Positions 63,473 to 64,000 of a DNA stretch of 64,000 bases are shown in pieces. This stretch comes from CBDBEU01 sp965204565 (GTDB lineage Bacteria; Pseudomonadota; Alphaproteobacteria; Rhizobiales; TMED25): assembly GCA_965204565.1 (NCBI GenBank), contig CBDBEU010000005.1:1364001-1428000 (forward strand), given 5' to 3'. The position numbers and the translations under genes were made by a program. Position 1 is the first letter of the stretch. The number at the start of each line of letters is the position of its first letter. The notes beneath the pieces were generated by a model. The model ran no database searches. It was not told the origin of the DNA and worked only from the letters and a program-made list of their open reading frames with translations.

Positions 63473-64000
63473 CTATGCCACGGCGCCTTTGCGCTCCCGG
63501 AACAGGAGCCGTTTCATGTTGAATGCGATGTTGGCCATGCCGATCCTGGCCCTCGCCCGGTCGATGCCGATGGTGCGGACGAAGAGCCCCATTCGTGCCT
63601 TCATCCCGGCGAAGGGATGTTCGATCGCGGATCGGACCTTCGACCGTGCGGCATTGGCCCTCTCGTGATGCATGGGCATCGGCTTGCCGGGCGGCGTCGG
63701 TGACGATCCATGTCCGGACGAAGCCGTGGCGCCGGTCGGCATTGATATGGGATTTGCAGCCGAACACCGGCGTGGCGATTGCGCCCATCGCCGTGCCGTC
63801 CGGGCGCGTCTTCTTGCGCCCTCGCTTGAGCGTCCAACGCGCGTCGCGATCCTTTTGCGCCAGTTTCCGGGGCCAGTTTCCGGGGATTGGCCTGCCAATC
63901 AGGCGGGATGCCCCCGCCCTTGACGATCTCCTTCCCGGCATCGGTCATGCGCTGGCGCGGGGCCGCCACGATGGTGGCATCGACGAGCTGCCCGCGCCCA
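63473..64000 (-). pseudogene. IS5-group transposase, C-terminal part with internal deletion
   Basis: The minus strand ends at 63473 with SAIEHPFAGMKARMGLFVRT, then RARIGMANIAFNMKRL, the C-terminus of IS5-group (IS1182/IS5-like) DDE transposases. Upstream, in another frame, KDRDARWTLKRGRKKTRPDG and SHINADRRHGFVRTW come from the middle domain. About 60 residues between them are missing. It continues past the window edge. Confidence 0.78.

Overview
The window looks like the chromosome of an alphaproteobacterium of the Hyphomicrobiales (Rhizobiales) type. The reasons are the GC-rich coding style, TTG and GTG starts, TTGnCn-17bp-TAtnnn promoters, and gene orders known from that group: alaC-hom-glpX-recJ, rplM-rpsI, gatCAB next to ruvX-pyrB-pyrC-plsY-dprA-topA-rnr-nudix-rpmG, a class I PHA synthase, an Atm1-type exporter and citramalate synthase. 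I cannot name a species from sequence alone.

Layout. 1-3446: the ATPase and permease genes of a branched-chain amino acid type ABC importer (livGFHM). 3446-4600: IS debris and a tRNA-Glu. 4655-10027: leftward recJ, glpX, hom and alaC. 10244-16570: a small lipoprotein, phaC, an IS630 relic, argC-speB, a decayed lipoprotein, and rpsI-rplM. 16786-24081: a dead IS1380 element, an RND pump in ruins, an Atm1-like exporter and a frameshifted LysM protein. 24274-35545: LOG protein, a glycosyltransferase-like protein, cimA-cysS, a frameshifted TetR gene, gltX-nadE, a broken CDF transporter and class II DAHP synthase. 35692-39577: the most disturbed stretch, with a DUF427 gene split by an IS5-family element that itself holds an AT-rich secreted serine peptidase gene, an IS256 stub and a decayed DUF11-like surface protein. 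40234-46004: small membrane proteins, a 2OG-Fe(II) oxygenase, a Sel1 protein, a GST, an EamA exporter and a lipoprotein. 46027-62099: the gatCAB operon with an embedded chorismate mutase, a metallohydrolase, ruvX, the pyrimidine/phospholipid/DNA-processing run, topA, rnr, a Nudix protein and rpmG. 62426-64000: nested IS relics.

Two themes stand out. First, core housekeeping genes are intact while accessory genes (RND pump, CDF transporter, TetR regulator, LysM protein, DUF11-like protein, DUF427 protein, small lipoprotein) carry frameshifts, stops or IS insertions. At least five IS lineages are present and none has an intact transposase. This is what a genome shedding accessory functions after an IS expansion looks like. 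Second, the only gene whose base composition is wholly unlike its surroundings is the trypsin-fold secreted peptidase gene at 36491-37555. It sits inside the transposase gene of an IS5-family element that still has both ends and a TA target duplication. It is the best candidate for something new here.

All calls come from reading the sequence and protein motifs. No database search or alignment was run.
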